Below, in pieces: positions 10,689 through 18,916 of a DNA stretch of 64,000 bases. The number at the start of each line of letters is the position of its first letter. Position 1 is the stretch's first letter. Both the position numbers and the translations under genes were made by a program. Source of the DNA: Acinetobacter celticus (GTDB lineage Bacteria > Pseudomonadota > Gammaproteobacteria > Pseudomonadales > Moraxellaceae). The notes under the pieces were generated by a model, which ran no database searches, was not told where the DNA came from, and saw nothing but the letters and a program-made list of their open reading frames with translations. The DNA lies in the NCBI RefSeq assembly GCF_001707755.1, contig NZ_MBDL01000001.1:248001-312000 (forward strand), read 5' to 3'.

Positions 10689-10717
10689 TTGACTATACTT
10701 TTTAGACTGTCTATGCC
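10689..10717 (+). promoter_or_regulatory. Candidate sigma-70 promoter for the DUF697-like gene
   Basis: TTGACT at 10689-10694, a 17-bp spacer and TATGCC at 10712-10717 match a sigma-70 layout about 97 bases upstream of the ATG. A perfect 7-bp inverted repeat (AAGTATC / GATACTT) follows near 10757-10775 and could be an operator. This is a pattern match only. Confidence 0.35.
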
Positions 10718-10814
10718 ACTTTGAAAACAATATTCAGTTCAAAAAATACTTTGAAACAAGTATCTTAATGATACTTTATGAGAAAAATTCAACAAATAAC
10801 TGAAGGTACTACTG

Positions 10815-11327
10815 ATGAAGATCGACAATATTCCAGATTCTATTGACCCAAATCTTAATTTAGAAATTATTCGCGCAGAGTGTTTGGAACTTGCCAAAAA
10901 ACGCGCCTACTTCTCTGCGGGCGCCGCCATCATCCCTGTCCCTTTTTTTGATGTCGTGATTGATGTCGGTATTTTGTCACAATTAATTCCTGAAATTAAT
11001 GCACGTTTTGGTTTATCACCTGAACAAATTAGCGTTTATGACCCTGCAACCAAACAAATTCACTGGAATGAACTACGTAAACGCGGTGTAGAGTTTTCTG
11101 GTTTGGTGGTAGCGCGTACCGCTGTTAAAAAATCCATTAATAATGTGGCAGCCAAATACATTACTAAGCAAATCACTAAATTCATTCCCTTAGGTGGACA
11201 AGCCATTGCTGCAGGACTAGGCTATTTTGTGATGAAAACCGTGGCCGATGCACATGTTGAAGACTGCTATAAACTGGCCAAAAGCATTCAGCGCAAGCAA
11301 CATAGCCAAGAAATTGTACAGGTTTAA
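10815..11327 (+). CDS. DUF697-like membrane-associated protein
   Basis: This 170-residue protein of unknown function has two apolar segments. The first follows a PVPFFDVVIDVG stretch near residue 40; the second is a glycine-rich FIPLGGQAIAAGLGYF segment near 125-150, followed by MKTVADAHVEDCYKLAK. This pattern of proline- and glycine-rich apolar stretches around an amphipathic middle resembles DUF697/YcjF C-terminal domains, often tied to membrane GTPases. No GTPase is adjacent here. It stands alone between a divergent recC promoter and its own terminator. The family link is a resemblance, not proven. Confidence 0.7.
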   Translation: MKIDNIPDSIDPNLNLEIIRAECLELAKKRAYFSAGAAIIPVPFFDVVIDVGILSQLIPEINARFGLSPEQISVYDPATKQIHWNELRKRGVEFSGLVVARTAVKKSINNVAAKYITKQITKFIPLGGQAIAAGLGYFVMKTVADAHVEDCYKLAKSIQRKQHSQEIVQV

Positions 11328-11348
11328 AAAGTATTTAAATCCATCATC

Positions 11349-11388
11349 AAGCGGGTGACTTTCACAAAAACAACCCGCTTTTTTTTTT
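11349..11388 (+). terminator. Intrinsic terminator of the DUF697-like gene
   Basis: An 8-bp stem AAGCGGGT / ACCCGCTT with a 16-nt loop is followed by a T tract. It lies 20 bases after the stop at 11327 and directly before the end of the convergent gene. The T tract is only on the plus strand. Confidence 0.85.
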
Positions 11389-11397
11389 ACGACTGGA

Positions 11398-12816
11398 TTA
11401 CTCTGCTTTGAGTTGTTTTAAAATGGCTTCCAGCACTTGAACGCGTGCCGTATTCTTGTCATTGGTTGAAATGACATGCCACGGTGCATAATCGGTATCC
11501 GTGCGCTGCAACATATCGGCAACAGCCTTTAAGTAGTCGTCCCAACGTCCACGGTTACGCCAATCTTCTTCAGTAATTTTAAAGCGCTTATGCGGTGTTT
11601 CTTCCCGCGCCTTGAATCGTGCTTCTTGTTCATCTTTACTAATGGCCAACCAAAACTTAATAACCAGTGTCTGACTGTCATATAGGTCTTTTTCAAAACG
11701 GTTAATTTCTTCATAAGCGCGTTGCCACTCTACAGCATTGGCAAAGCCTTCTATCCGCTCAACCAAAACTCGCCCATACCACGTCCGATCAAAAATACTG
11801 ATCTTTTCTTCAGGCTGAATTTTATTCCAAAAACGCCACAAATACGGGCGACGTAGCTCATATGGTTCAGGCGCCGCAATGGTATAAATTTCGTATTCAC
11901 GGGGATCGAGTTTTTTCACAATTCGTTTAATCGAACCGCCTTTCCCTGCAGCATCCATCCCTTCAAATGCAATTACCACATTACGCGTATCAAAACGTAG
12001 CGCTTCCGCCACTTTTTTACTGAGTTGTTTTAATTCATCTTTATATTGATTTTTTGGTAAGACATCTTCCGAAGGGCTCAGTAAACTTTCAGGTATTTTG
12101 GCCTGTTTCCATTGCCCTTTGGCCTTCTTTAAATGGTCTGGGCAATGCTTCAGTGTACGTAAAATATGTTGTGCAAACTGCTGATCACGCTCGATCTCTT
12201 TTTCACAATCAATGATCTCCCAATCATCGGTAAAGCGCTGACGAAGTTTTTGTAGGCTGTCATATTGTTTTTTACTGCGCCAATCTAAACCATGGAGCTT
12301 GTGCCAATGGACTTCACCAGGGTCCATATGATCTAAACGTTTCTGTAACGACTTCCATGACAAATCGAACCAAACTTTAATCACATCCACGTTATTATTT
12401 TTCAGATCTTGCTCATAGGCACGCATGCTTTCAATATATTCATCAAACATGGTTTCATCAATCGGCTTGGACACGTGCATAGCCGTAGTCAGCAAGTCAC
12501 TGTACCAATTACCAAACATCACCATAACTTGCCCTTCAGCAGGTATAAAACGCGCATAAGGTTGCCAAAAAGTTTGCTTATGATTGAAGGTTTGCGGGGC
12601 ATCGGCTTTAACCCGTAAATACCGCGGGTCGACCCACTCTCGAAGTTGCTTCACGGCTTCGCCTTTACCTGCAAGCTCAATCCCACTGACTAAAATCAGC
12701 ACGCTTTTAGCATTGGGTTTCCCTTTGCTCTCCTTCAATGCATATTGCGCTTCAATCAAGGCAACCGACAATTGCTCTGGATCCATCAATTTCATTTCAT
12801 TGTCTTGTGCAACCAT
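11398..12816 (-). CDS. pap: Polyphosphate:AMP phosphotransferase (two-domain PPK2, class II)
   Basis: The enzyme transfers a phosphoryl group from polyphosphate to AMP, giving ADP. It is a tandem PPK2 protein. The N-terminal half has a PPK2 P-loop-like SGIELAGKGEAV (about residues 44-55). The C-terminal half carries the canonical EGMDAAGKGGSIKR, a DRTWYGRVLVERVEG-like lid region and a conserved KRFKITEEDWRNR. Length (about 472) matches the family, which was characterised from Acinetobacter johnsonii. The longest frame starts at ATG 12843; ATG 12816 gives an N-terminus more like the known enzyme and has AGAG upstream, so I prefer it, with moderate certainty. It is monocistronic. Confidence 0.92.
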   Translation of the reverse strand: MVAQDNEMKLMDPEQLSVALIEAQYALKESKGKPNAKSVLILVSGIELAGKGEAVKQLREWVDPRYLRVKADAPQTFNHKQTFWQPYARFIPAEGQVMVMFGNWYSDLLTTAMHVSKPIDETMFDEYIESMRAYEQDLKNNNVDVIKVWFDLSWKSLQKRLDHMDPGEVHWHKLHGLDWRSKKQYDSLQKLRQRFTDDWEIIDCEKEIERDQQFAQHILRTLKHCPDHLKKAKGQWKQAKIPESLLSPSEDVLPKNQYKDELKQLSKKVAEALRFDTRNVVIAFEGMDAAGKGGSIKRIVKKLDPREYEIYTIAAPEPYELRRPYLWRFWNKIQPEEKISIFDRTWYGRVLVERIEGFANAVEWQRAYEEINRFEKDLYDSQTLVIKFWLAISKDEQEARFKAREETPHKRFKITEEDWRNRGRWDDYLKAVADMLQRTDTDYAPWHVISTNDKNTARVQVLEAILKQLKAE

Positions 12817-13026
12817 ATTTTTCTCTAGCCTTTTGGTTTTCATTTACGCTCAAGCGTTACCCTAAAAACACGCCAAATCCTGTACTTATAAGTTTATACT
12901 GCAAATAGATGCTCAAATCTGCAACAAACTGACCCTTTATCTGACTATTTTTTGTTAATTTGTCATAGCGGGCAAAGCCAACAGGCTCTAAGATTTGTGC
13001 AGTCCTGAAAATAATTGAGACACTTA

Positions 13027-13728
13027 ATGTCCAAGCTTGCCATTTTAGATGATCTTTTAGATCTGTATTACCAGCTGAACTATCATAAAAACCCAGAAAT
13101 TTATCAGCGCCTACAAGACGTTCAAGCGTGGCAAAAACAACGGATGCAATGCACTCATCTAAAAGCATTTGCAGAAAAGCAGAATATCTTGATGGCCGAA
13201 TACTTTTTAAACCGCCTATATGGCGGGCCAGATTTTGATGCTCTGGCACAGCAAATTGCCCGCCTCACCAAATATGCGCACAAAGCGGAAAAACTCATTC
13301 CAGACAATGCCATTAAAACGGGAACAGCGGGAGTTTCTTTGGCTATTTTGGCGGTGCAACTCGATGAACAAGTCGCAATACAATTATTAGCAGATTATCA
13401 TCCGTATGAACCGCTTACAGACGAAATGATGCGTCTGACTTATTTAAAACTCGAGCAGATGCAAGGCCGTTTAAAACAACTTGATTTACTCGATCAATTG
13501 GGCAAAAGTTTAGATAAGTACATGCGCTCATTTGTCGTCTATGCGGCCTTTAAAATGTGTAAAGGTGCAGCCAACAAATACAACTTTAATGTCATGTACG
13601 ATTTTATGCAGGATGGCTTTTTAGCCATGAAACCGTTAAAGTCAGCAGAGAAATTTGTTAAAGATTTTACCGCGGTAGAACGACAGATTATTGAAAAAGT
13701 CCATACAGGCGACTTACAGCCCTTCTAA
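13027..13728 (+). CDS. FFLEELY-motif protein, function unknown
   Basis: The 233-residue helical cytosolic protein has the sequence YFLNRLYGGPDF near residue 62, a variant of the FFLEELYGGxD signature that defines a gammaproteobacterial family of unknown function. No catalytic motif or membrane segment is visible. The longest frame begins at TTG 13015, but ATG 13027 has GAG seven bases upstream and is preferred. It lies upstream of ubiE on the same strand, separated by 133 bases, so a shared transcript is possible but not shown. The family resemblance is good; no role can be inferred. Confidence 0.82.
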   Translation: MSKLAILDDLLDLYYQLNYHKNPEIYQRLQDVQAWQKQRMQCTHLKAFAEKQNILMAEYFLNRLYGGPDFDALAQQIARLTKYAHKAEKLIPDNAIKTGTAGVSLAILAVQLDEQVAIQLLADYHPYEPLTDEMMRLTYLKLEQMQGRLKQLDLLDQLGKSLDKYMRSFVVYAAFKMCKGAANKYNFNVMYDFMQDGFLAMKPLKSAEKFVKDFTAVERQIIEKVHTGDLQPF

Positions 13729-13861
13729 TGGCCCGTGCAGAAGTTAAATTTTTCTGTATATTATTCATAACAATTGCCTGCTGATTGCTGTATAACAACA
13801 GAGAATCTGTCATCATGCATGCACCGCAGCATCCACCTATTTTTCTGTTAGGAGCGACTCT

Positions 13862-14806
13862 ATGTCTAATGAAAATCAAACGCCGACCCCTACTCCAACA
13901 TCGGCACAAAATAAAGACACAGCGAGTCCTTTCTTAACTGAGCCGTTGCCACAAGGCGCACCACAAGGTCAACAACAGTCTTTAGAGCAACGTCTAACAG
14001 ATACCCCTGTGACAGGCTCAGTCCCGAAATACAACTTACCTCGCGGTGCAAATACTGGCAATGTCGGTGCAACAACACATTTTGGTTATGAAACTGTTAG
14101 CAGTGAAGACAAAGCACAAAAAGTAGCTGAAGTCTTCCATTCGGTGGCCAGCAAATACGACATCATGAATGACTTAATGTCTTTCGGTATTCATCGTCTG
14201 TGGAAACGTTTTGCAATTAATATGTCTGGCGTGCGTCGCGGACAACATGTCTTAGATATTGCAGGCGGTACAGGCGACTTAGCCAAAGTCTTTAGCCGTG
14301 AAGTTGGCCCAACAGGTCATGTGGTTCTTTCAGACATTAATGAATCAATGCTTAATGTAGGGCGTGATCGTTTAATTGATGCAGGTTGCACCAATGTCGA
14401 TTTCGTTTTGGCCAATGCTGAAACTTTAGAACCGTTTGCAGACAACAGCTTTGACTTACTCACCATCAGCTTTGGTTTACGTAACGTAACCGATAAAGAC
14501 GCTGCGCTTGCTGCCATGTACCGTGTGCTTAAGCCAGGTGGTCGTTTACTTATTTTAGAATTCTCTAAACCTGTTTTTGAACCATTTTCTAAACTCTACG
14601 ATTTATACTCGTTCACCGCACTACCAATTATGGGCAAACTTATTGCCAATGATGCTGAAAGCTATAAATACCTTGCAGAATCAATTCGTATGCATCCAGA
14701 TCAGCGCACACTTAAAGGCATGATGGAAAATGCAGGCTTCCAAAACTGTGACTATCACAACCTCACAGGCGGTATTGTTGCGGTTCACCGCGGCTTTAAG
14801 CTGTAA
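13862..14806 (+). CDS. ubiE: Ubiquinone/menaquinone C-methyltransferase UbiE, with long N-terminal extension
   Basis: UbiE is the SAM-dependent C-methyltransferase of ubiquinone synthesis. The core starts near residue 70 ([28 protein letters not shown]), followed by the SAM-binding [22 protein letters not shown] and [16 protein letters not shown]. The product has 314 residues against about 250 in E. coli. The extra 65 or so at the N-terminus are Pro/Thr/Gln-rich and look disordered. AGGAG sits seven bases before the ATG at 13862, so the extension is probably translated. It is followed by ubiJ (18-base gap) and ubiB, the standard ubiE-ubiJ-ubiB order. Confidence 0.96.
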   Translation: MSNENQTPTPTPTSAQNKDTASPFLTEPLPQGAPQGQQQSLEQRLTDTPVTGSVPKYNLPRGANTGNVGATTHFGYETVSSEDKAQKVAEVFHSVASKYDIMNDLMSFGIHRLWKRFAINMSGVRRGQHVLDIAGGTGDLAKVFSREVGPTGHVVLSDINESMLNVGRDRLIDAGCTNVDFVLANAETLEPFADNSFDLLTISFGLRNVTDKDAALAAMYRVLKPGGRLLILEFSKPVFEPFSKLYDLYSFTALPIMGKLIANDAESYKYLAESIRMHPDQRTLKGMMENAGFQNCDYHNLTGGIVAVHRGFKL

Positions 14807-14824
14807 GCAATAAAGGTCAGATTT

Positions 14825-15499
14825 ATGTGGTCGATTCTTGCACTGGGTGCGGTTGAGCGATTGATTCATCATGTGATTGAATTGGATGCAATTACCCGCA
14901 TTCAGCTCAATCAACTGCAAGGGAAAATTTTGCGCGTAGTGATCGACTCACCGCAATTGTCCGTCGATACTGTGTTCGATCATGGTAAAGTCCGCTTAGA
15001 AGCCACGGCCACAGGTCATAGCGAAACGCCGTCACTGTTCGAGCAACGACCATTCGACCCATCATCAAAAACCACTGAAGCCACTGCAGTGCTACATGTT
15101 AAAAATACTGTAGAACTGCTAAAGTTACTTTTGTCAGATGATACTGGCAATATTCCTGTGCAAGGTGACTATCACCTACTACAGGATATCCAACGGATTA
15201 TTGCGCAGGCCGAACCTGATTTAGCCTCGCATTTATCACCCTGGATTGGCCCAACTTTGGCACATGAAATTGCTAAAATGCAGCTGGTGCCAAAACATTT
15301 AAAGCGCTCTTTGCACAGTCATTTGTTTTTTGCCGAAGATGCTTTAAAAGAAGATACAGGTCTATTTGCACCACGCTGGCAAATGGATGACTTACATCAA
15401 GATACGCGTCTTTTAAATCAAAATTTGGATCGTGTTGAAGCTAAAATTCAGCAACTCCAAACGAAAATTGACGCCTCACAAGATACAACACAACCCTAG
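14825..15499 (+). CDS. ubiJ: Ubiquinone biosynthesis accessory factor UbiJ
   Basis: UbiJ is a lipid-binding SCP2-domain accessory factor that helps organise the soluble Ubi complex. The 224-residue product has an N-terminal SCP2-like part (about 1-125). A C-terminal region includes a predicted coiled coil (LLNQNLDRVEAKIQQLQTKI, about 190-215), which matches the UbiJ layout. It sits between ubiE and ubiB with an 18-base gap on one side and 12 bases on the other, so the three genes form one unit. Assignment relies on both context and sequence. Confidence 0.9.
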   Translation: MWSILALGAVERLIHHVIELDAITRIQLNQLQGKILRVVIDSPQLSVDTVFDHGKVRLEATATGHSETPSLFEQRPFDPSSKTTEATAVLHVKNTVELLKLLLSDDTGNIPVQGDYHLLQDIQRIIAQAEPDLASHLSPWIGPTLAHEIAKMQLVPKHLKRSLHSHLFFAEDALKEDTGLFAPRWQMDDLHQDTRLLNQNLDRVEAKIQQLQTKIDASQDTTQP

Positions 15500-15511
15500 G
15501 TATTTGCTCAT

Positions 15512-17131
15512 ATGATTCCGCATCTTACACGTTTACTCGACCTTTGGCGCATTGCCGCGCACTATAGACTCGACACGTTGTTTCCTGCGGAAGAGCTTCC
15601 TGAAAAAGCCCGTCATGTGCTCAGCATCATTCGCATGCACCCTGCTGCTTGGTCAAGCAAAGAGCGAAAAAACCCGCTTAAGCTCAAACAATCCATGGAA
15701 GATATGGGCCCCTTAGCCATTAAGCTTGGGCAATTATTATCAACACGTCGTGATTTGATTCCACCAGAAGTATTACAACAGTTGGTGTTACTTCAAGACC
15801 GTGTTAAACCCTTCGATTCTAATGTGGCAAAAACGCGCATTCAGGAATCCCTCAAAGCGGATATCAATACTTTATTTTCTCGTTTTGATGAACAGCCTTT
15901 GGCGGCCGCCTCTATTGCTCAAGTGCATACCGCAGCGCTACATGATGGTCGCGAAGTCGTGGTAAAAGTGACTCGACCAGATATTCGCCATCAAATTTTG
16001 CAAGATTTTGAAATTTTAGAATGGCTTGGTCATTTTTTAGAAAAGCGTTTAGAAGCCGCGCGTGCCCTACATTTGTCTGAAATTATTCAAGACTATCGCC
16101 AAATTATTTTAAAAGAATTGGATTTAACCCTAGAAGCAGAAAACACACGTCGTATGCGCCATTATTTTACTGGCTCAAGCATGATGTATGTGCCTGAAGT
16201 GTATATGGACAGCAAAGATGTGATGGTTGCTGAGCGTATTACGGGCGTTCCAATTTCAGATATTCCGACCTTCGAAAAATTAGGGATGGATCGTAAGGAC
16301 TTGGCAGAAAAAGGCTTAACCATTTTCTTTACCCAAGTCTTCCGCGACAACTTTTTCCATGCCGACATGCATCCCGGCAATGTCTTTGTGGAAACCATCA
16401 ATCCTGCAAATCCACGTTTTATTGCACTAGACTGTGCAATTATGGGCGAGCTGTCTAAGCACGACCAAATGACGGTTGCTCGTATGTTACTGGCAGTAAT
16501 GAACAGCGACTTTATGCAACTGATTCAAATTGTGCATCAAGCAGGTTGGATTCCACCTGGCACAGATCAAGATGCACTTGCACGTGAAATGCGTCGTACG
16601 GTTGGGCCAATGGTGTCCAAACCTATGCATGAGTTGGACTTTGCTGGCATTTTAATTGGGGTGATGGATATTGCTCGTCGTTTCCATTTAGAAATTCCGC
16701 CCCAACTGATGTTATTACTGAAAACCTTAGTGCATGTAGAAGGTTTAGGTACAGATTTATATCCTGAACTGGATATTTGGAGTTTAGCGAAACCAATTTT
16801 AACCGATTGGATTAAAGCGCAAATGAACCCGCAGAAAAATTTAAAAGAATTAGGACAAAAAATTCCTGATTTGCTCTTAGGTGCGCAGGACTTCCCAACG
16901 CTCATGATTGACAGCCTAAACGGACTAAAAAACCAATCTGCATGGCATGCCAAACAACTCAATGAGCTACAAACTATACGTCTACAAATGGAACATCAGC
17001 AAAAGCGTAGTTGGATTTTTGGTAGCATCATGGCAATTTTGTTGGCAATTGCCATTATTGCCCCATGGTATGTCTCTATTATACTGATTGTTCTTTCCAG
17101 TTTACTGGCCATATGGCGCATTATTAAGTAA
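15512..17131 (+). CDS. ubiB: Ubiquinone biosynthesis kinase-like protein UbiB
   Basis: UbiB is an atypical protein-kinase-like ATPase (ABC1/ADCK family) needed for ubiquinone synthesis. The 539-residue product shows the family KxGQ motif (AIKLGQLLSTRRDLIPPE), an alanine-rich nucleotide loop (AAASIAQVHTA), the catalytic HADMHPGN loop and the ALDCAIMGE metal motif. Two hydrophobic helices at the extreme C-terminus (about 500-535) anchor it in the inner membrane. It is the last gene of ubiE-ubiJ-ubiB. No clear terminator with a T tract follows; a weak CTCTTCC / GGAAGAG inverted repeat lies near 17162-17198. Confidence 0.96.
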   Translation: MIPHLTRLLDLWRIAAHYRLDTLFPAEELPEKARHVLSIIRMHPAAWSSKERKNPLKLKQSMEDMGPLAIKLGQLLSTRRDLIPPEVLQQLVLLQDRVKPFDSNVAKTRIQESLKADINTLFSRFDEQPLAAASIAQVHTAALHDGREVVVKVTRPDIRHQILQDFEILEWLGHFLEKRLEAARALHLSEIIQDYRQIILKELDLTLEAENTRRMRHYFTGSSMMYVPEVYMDSKDVMVAERITGVPISDIPTFEKLGMDRKDLAEKGLTIFFTQVFRDNFFHADMHPGNVFVETINPANPRFIALDCAIMGELSKHDQMTVARMLLAVMNSDFMQLIQIVHQAGWIPPGTDQDALAREMRRTVGPMVSKPMHELDFAGILIGVMDIARRFHLEIPPQLMLLLKTLVHVEGLGTDLYPELDIWSLAKPILTDWIKAQMNPQKNLKELGQKIPDLLLGAQDFPTLMIDSLNGLKNQSAWHAKQLNELQTIRLQMEHQQKRSWIFGSIMAILLAIAIIAPWYVSIILIVLSSLLAIWRIIK

Positions 17132-17397
17132 CTCATTTTAAATTGATCATATAAACCGATTCTCTTCCTGTCTTTTCTCTTTAAGGCGGGAAGAGGATTG
17201 AATTACTTCCAAAAGTAAGCTGTGAGTAGTTCAATAAAAAATATTCAGCGAACACCATAAAAACTGCTCTAGGACATTTCGATAGTCAAAATTCTATATG
17301 CTAAATGACTGTGAAGTCACCCTTGGATCTTTCTCGCCATTGGGTCTGGGCTAGGTTCATTTAGAATAAATGCACAATTGTATTTTTAGATGATGCT

Positions 17398-18477
17398 ATG
17401 ACCCAAATTCTGCAAAAGCGCCCTCCGGCCCTAACACTGCGTGCTGGTGCTATTGCACGCCAATTGATTGAAAAAGAAGGTCTACAGGCCAGCCATGTCG
17501 ATATTATTCCAGGTGCTGCCGGCGGTCCTAAAGGGATTGGCATTCAAGGGCTTGATCAAGCCATTTTTGGTGACTTTCTGTCTCGCTCACCACGACAGCG
17601 CACCGTTATTGGCTCATCCATTGGTGCATGGCGCTTTGCTAGTATTGTGGCATGGGGAGCAAAAGTGGGTACAGAACGCTTAGCAGATCTGTATACCAAT
17701 CTGCATTTTCATAAAAAAATGTCACGCGTTGATGTCGCTGAAACCTGTAAAAATATGCTGACCGATTTAATTGGCGGACAACAAGAACAATTAATTCATC
17801 ATCCTGAATTACATTTAACCGTACTGTCTGTCAAAGCTCGCCATTTATTTGAAAGTGACAAGGCCTTGCCACTCCTGACCTCGGTTGCAGGCATTATCGG
17901 AACTAACGCTCTAGGGCGTAAACACAGTCGACATTTTATGCAACGCGTCATTAGTCAACCTGCTTCTGGGTTGCAATTTCAAGTACATGATGATTTCACC
18001 ACCCATTACCAAACATTAAATTCCAACAATGCCATGGACTGGCTTATGGCTTCAGCATCTATCCCTGGGGTAATGACTGCCGTTCGTAATATTCAAGATG
18101 CACCGCAAGGTAGTTATCGCGATGGTGGGCTCATCGACTATCATCTAGACTTACCATTTAACAGTCAGGGTATTGTTTTGTATCCGCATTTTACCGATTG
18201 CATTACCGCTGGCTGGTTCGATAAAATGTTTAAAAATCGTAAAGCCAATCCTGAAAATCAGGCACGAACATTATTACTCTCTCCTTCCGCAGCCTACCTC
18301 CAAAGCTTACCTTTGGAGCGTTTACCTGACCGTAAAGACTTTACTTTAAAAAGCTTAGACCAACAACAGCGCATTAAAATGTGGAATCAATGCGTTGCAG
18401 AAAGCCAGCGTCTAGGCGATGAATTTCTAGAAATGGTAGAAAAGCAGAATTTCTCACAAATGCTACAACCACTTTAA
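17398..18477 (+). CDS. Patatin-like phospholipase family protein
   Basis: This is a likely acyl hydrolase with a Ser-Asp dyad. The oxyanion-hole GAAGGPKG lies near residue 39, the nucleophile elbow GSSIG at 72-76 (Ser74), and the catalytic Asp in DGGLIDYH at residue 242. These are the three defining patatin motifs. The 359-residue protein has no signal peptide or membrane segment, so it probably acts in the cytosol or at the inner membrane surface. The ATG at 17398 has only a weak upstream Shine-Dalgarno. The substrate is unknown. The next gene (18543) is 65 bases downstream on the same strand. Confidence 0.88.
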   Translation: MTQILQKRPPALTLRAGAIARQLIEKEGLQASHVDIIPGAAGGPKGIGIQGLDQAIFGDFLSRSPRQRTVIGSSIGAWRFASIVAWGAKVGTERLADLYTNLHFHKKMSRVDVAETCKNMLTDLIGGQQEQLIHHPELHLTVLSVKARHLFESDKALPLLTSVAGIIGTNALGRKHSRHFMQRVISQPASGLQFQVHDDFTTHYQTLNSNNAMDWLMASASIPGVMTAVRNIQDAPQGSYRDGGLIDYHLDLPFNSQGIVLYPHFTDCITAGWFDKMFKNRKANPENQARTLLLSPSAAYLQSLPLERLPDRKDFTLKSLDQQQRIKMWNQCVAESQRLGDEFLEMVEKQNFSQMLQPL

Positions 18478-18542
18478 GGACTAATGCACAGGTGAGAATA
18501 GACTTGTATACTCTGTTCTAATTTTAAATATATTAGAGTTTT

Positions 18543-18860
18543 ATGCGGATTTTTTTGATTGTTTTACAATATGCGTGCGTGGCTTTTGCATTATTCCTGT
18601 GTTATCAAATCGGTATGGCACTAACGTCTCCTGAATATGATTTAATGGAAATTGTCGCAGATGTCGGCACCATTTTCATCTGTATTGATTTAGCGACCTT
18701 CTTATTTAGCAATAAATCAGGTCAAGGGGTGAGCTTGGAACAATATGCTAAACAGCTAGAGCAGCCACCGTCTAAATTGATTTATGTCACCCGTAAATTG
18801 GGTCATTTAGGTATTTTATTGATTATTACCAGCTGGATTGTCCCCATCATTAATTCATAA
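18543..18860 (+). CDS. Small inner-membrane protein, function unknown
   Basis: The 105-residue protein has three hydrophobic segments (about 3-28, 38-58 and 86-103) joined by short polar loops, consistent with a three-helix inner-membrane protein. No motif allows a functional call. It starts 65 bases after the patatin-like gene and ends just before a strong bidirectional terminator, so it may be co-transcribed with the lipase. GAG precedes the ATG closely. Confidence 0.7.
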   Translation: MRIFLIVLQYACVAFALFLCYQIGMALTSPEYDLMEIVADVGTIFICIDLATFLFSNKSGQGVSLEQYAKQLEQPPSKLIYVTRKLGHLGILLIITSWIVPIINS

Positions 18861-18872
18861 AAATAATGCCAT

Positions 18873-18904
18873 AAAAAAAACCTCCCAATGGGGAGGTTTT
18901 TTTT
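18873..18904. terminator. Bidirectional terminator between convergent genes
   Basis: A perfect 14-bp stem (eight A and CCTCCC against GGGAGG and eight T) closes on an AATG loop. It serves both the small membrane-protein gene and tex, which converge here. Confidence 0.95.
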
Positions 18905-18916
18905 AACAGTTAAAGA

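Noticed and set aside
17162..17198. Possible terminator after ubiB
   Set aside because: The CTCTTCC / GGAAGAG stem has a long loop and no T tract, so it does not qualify as an intrinsic terminator.
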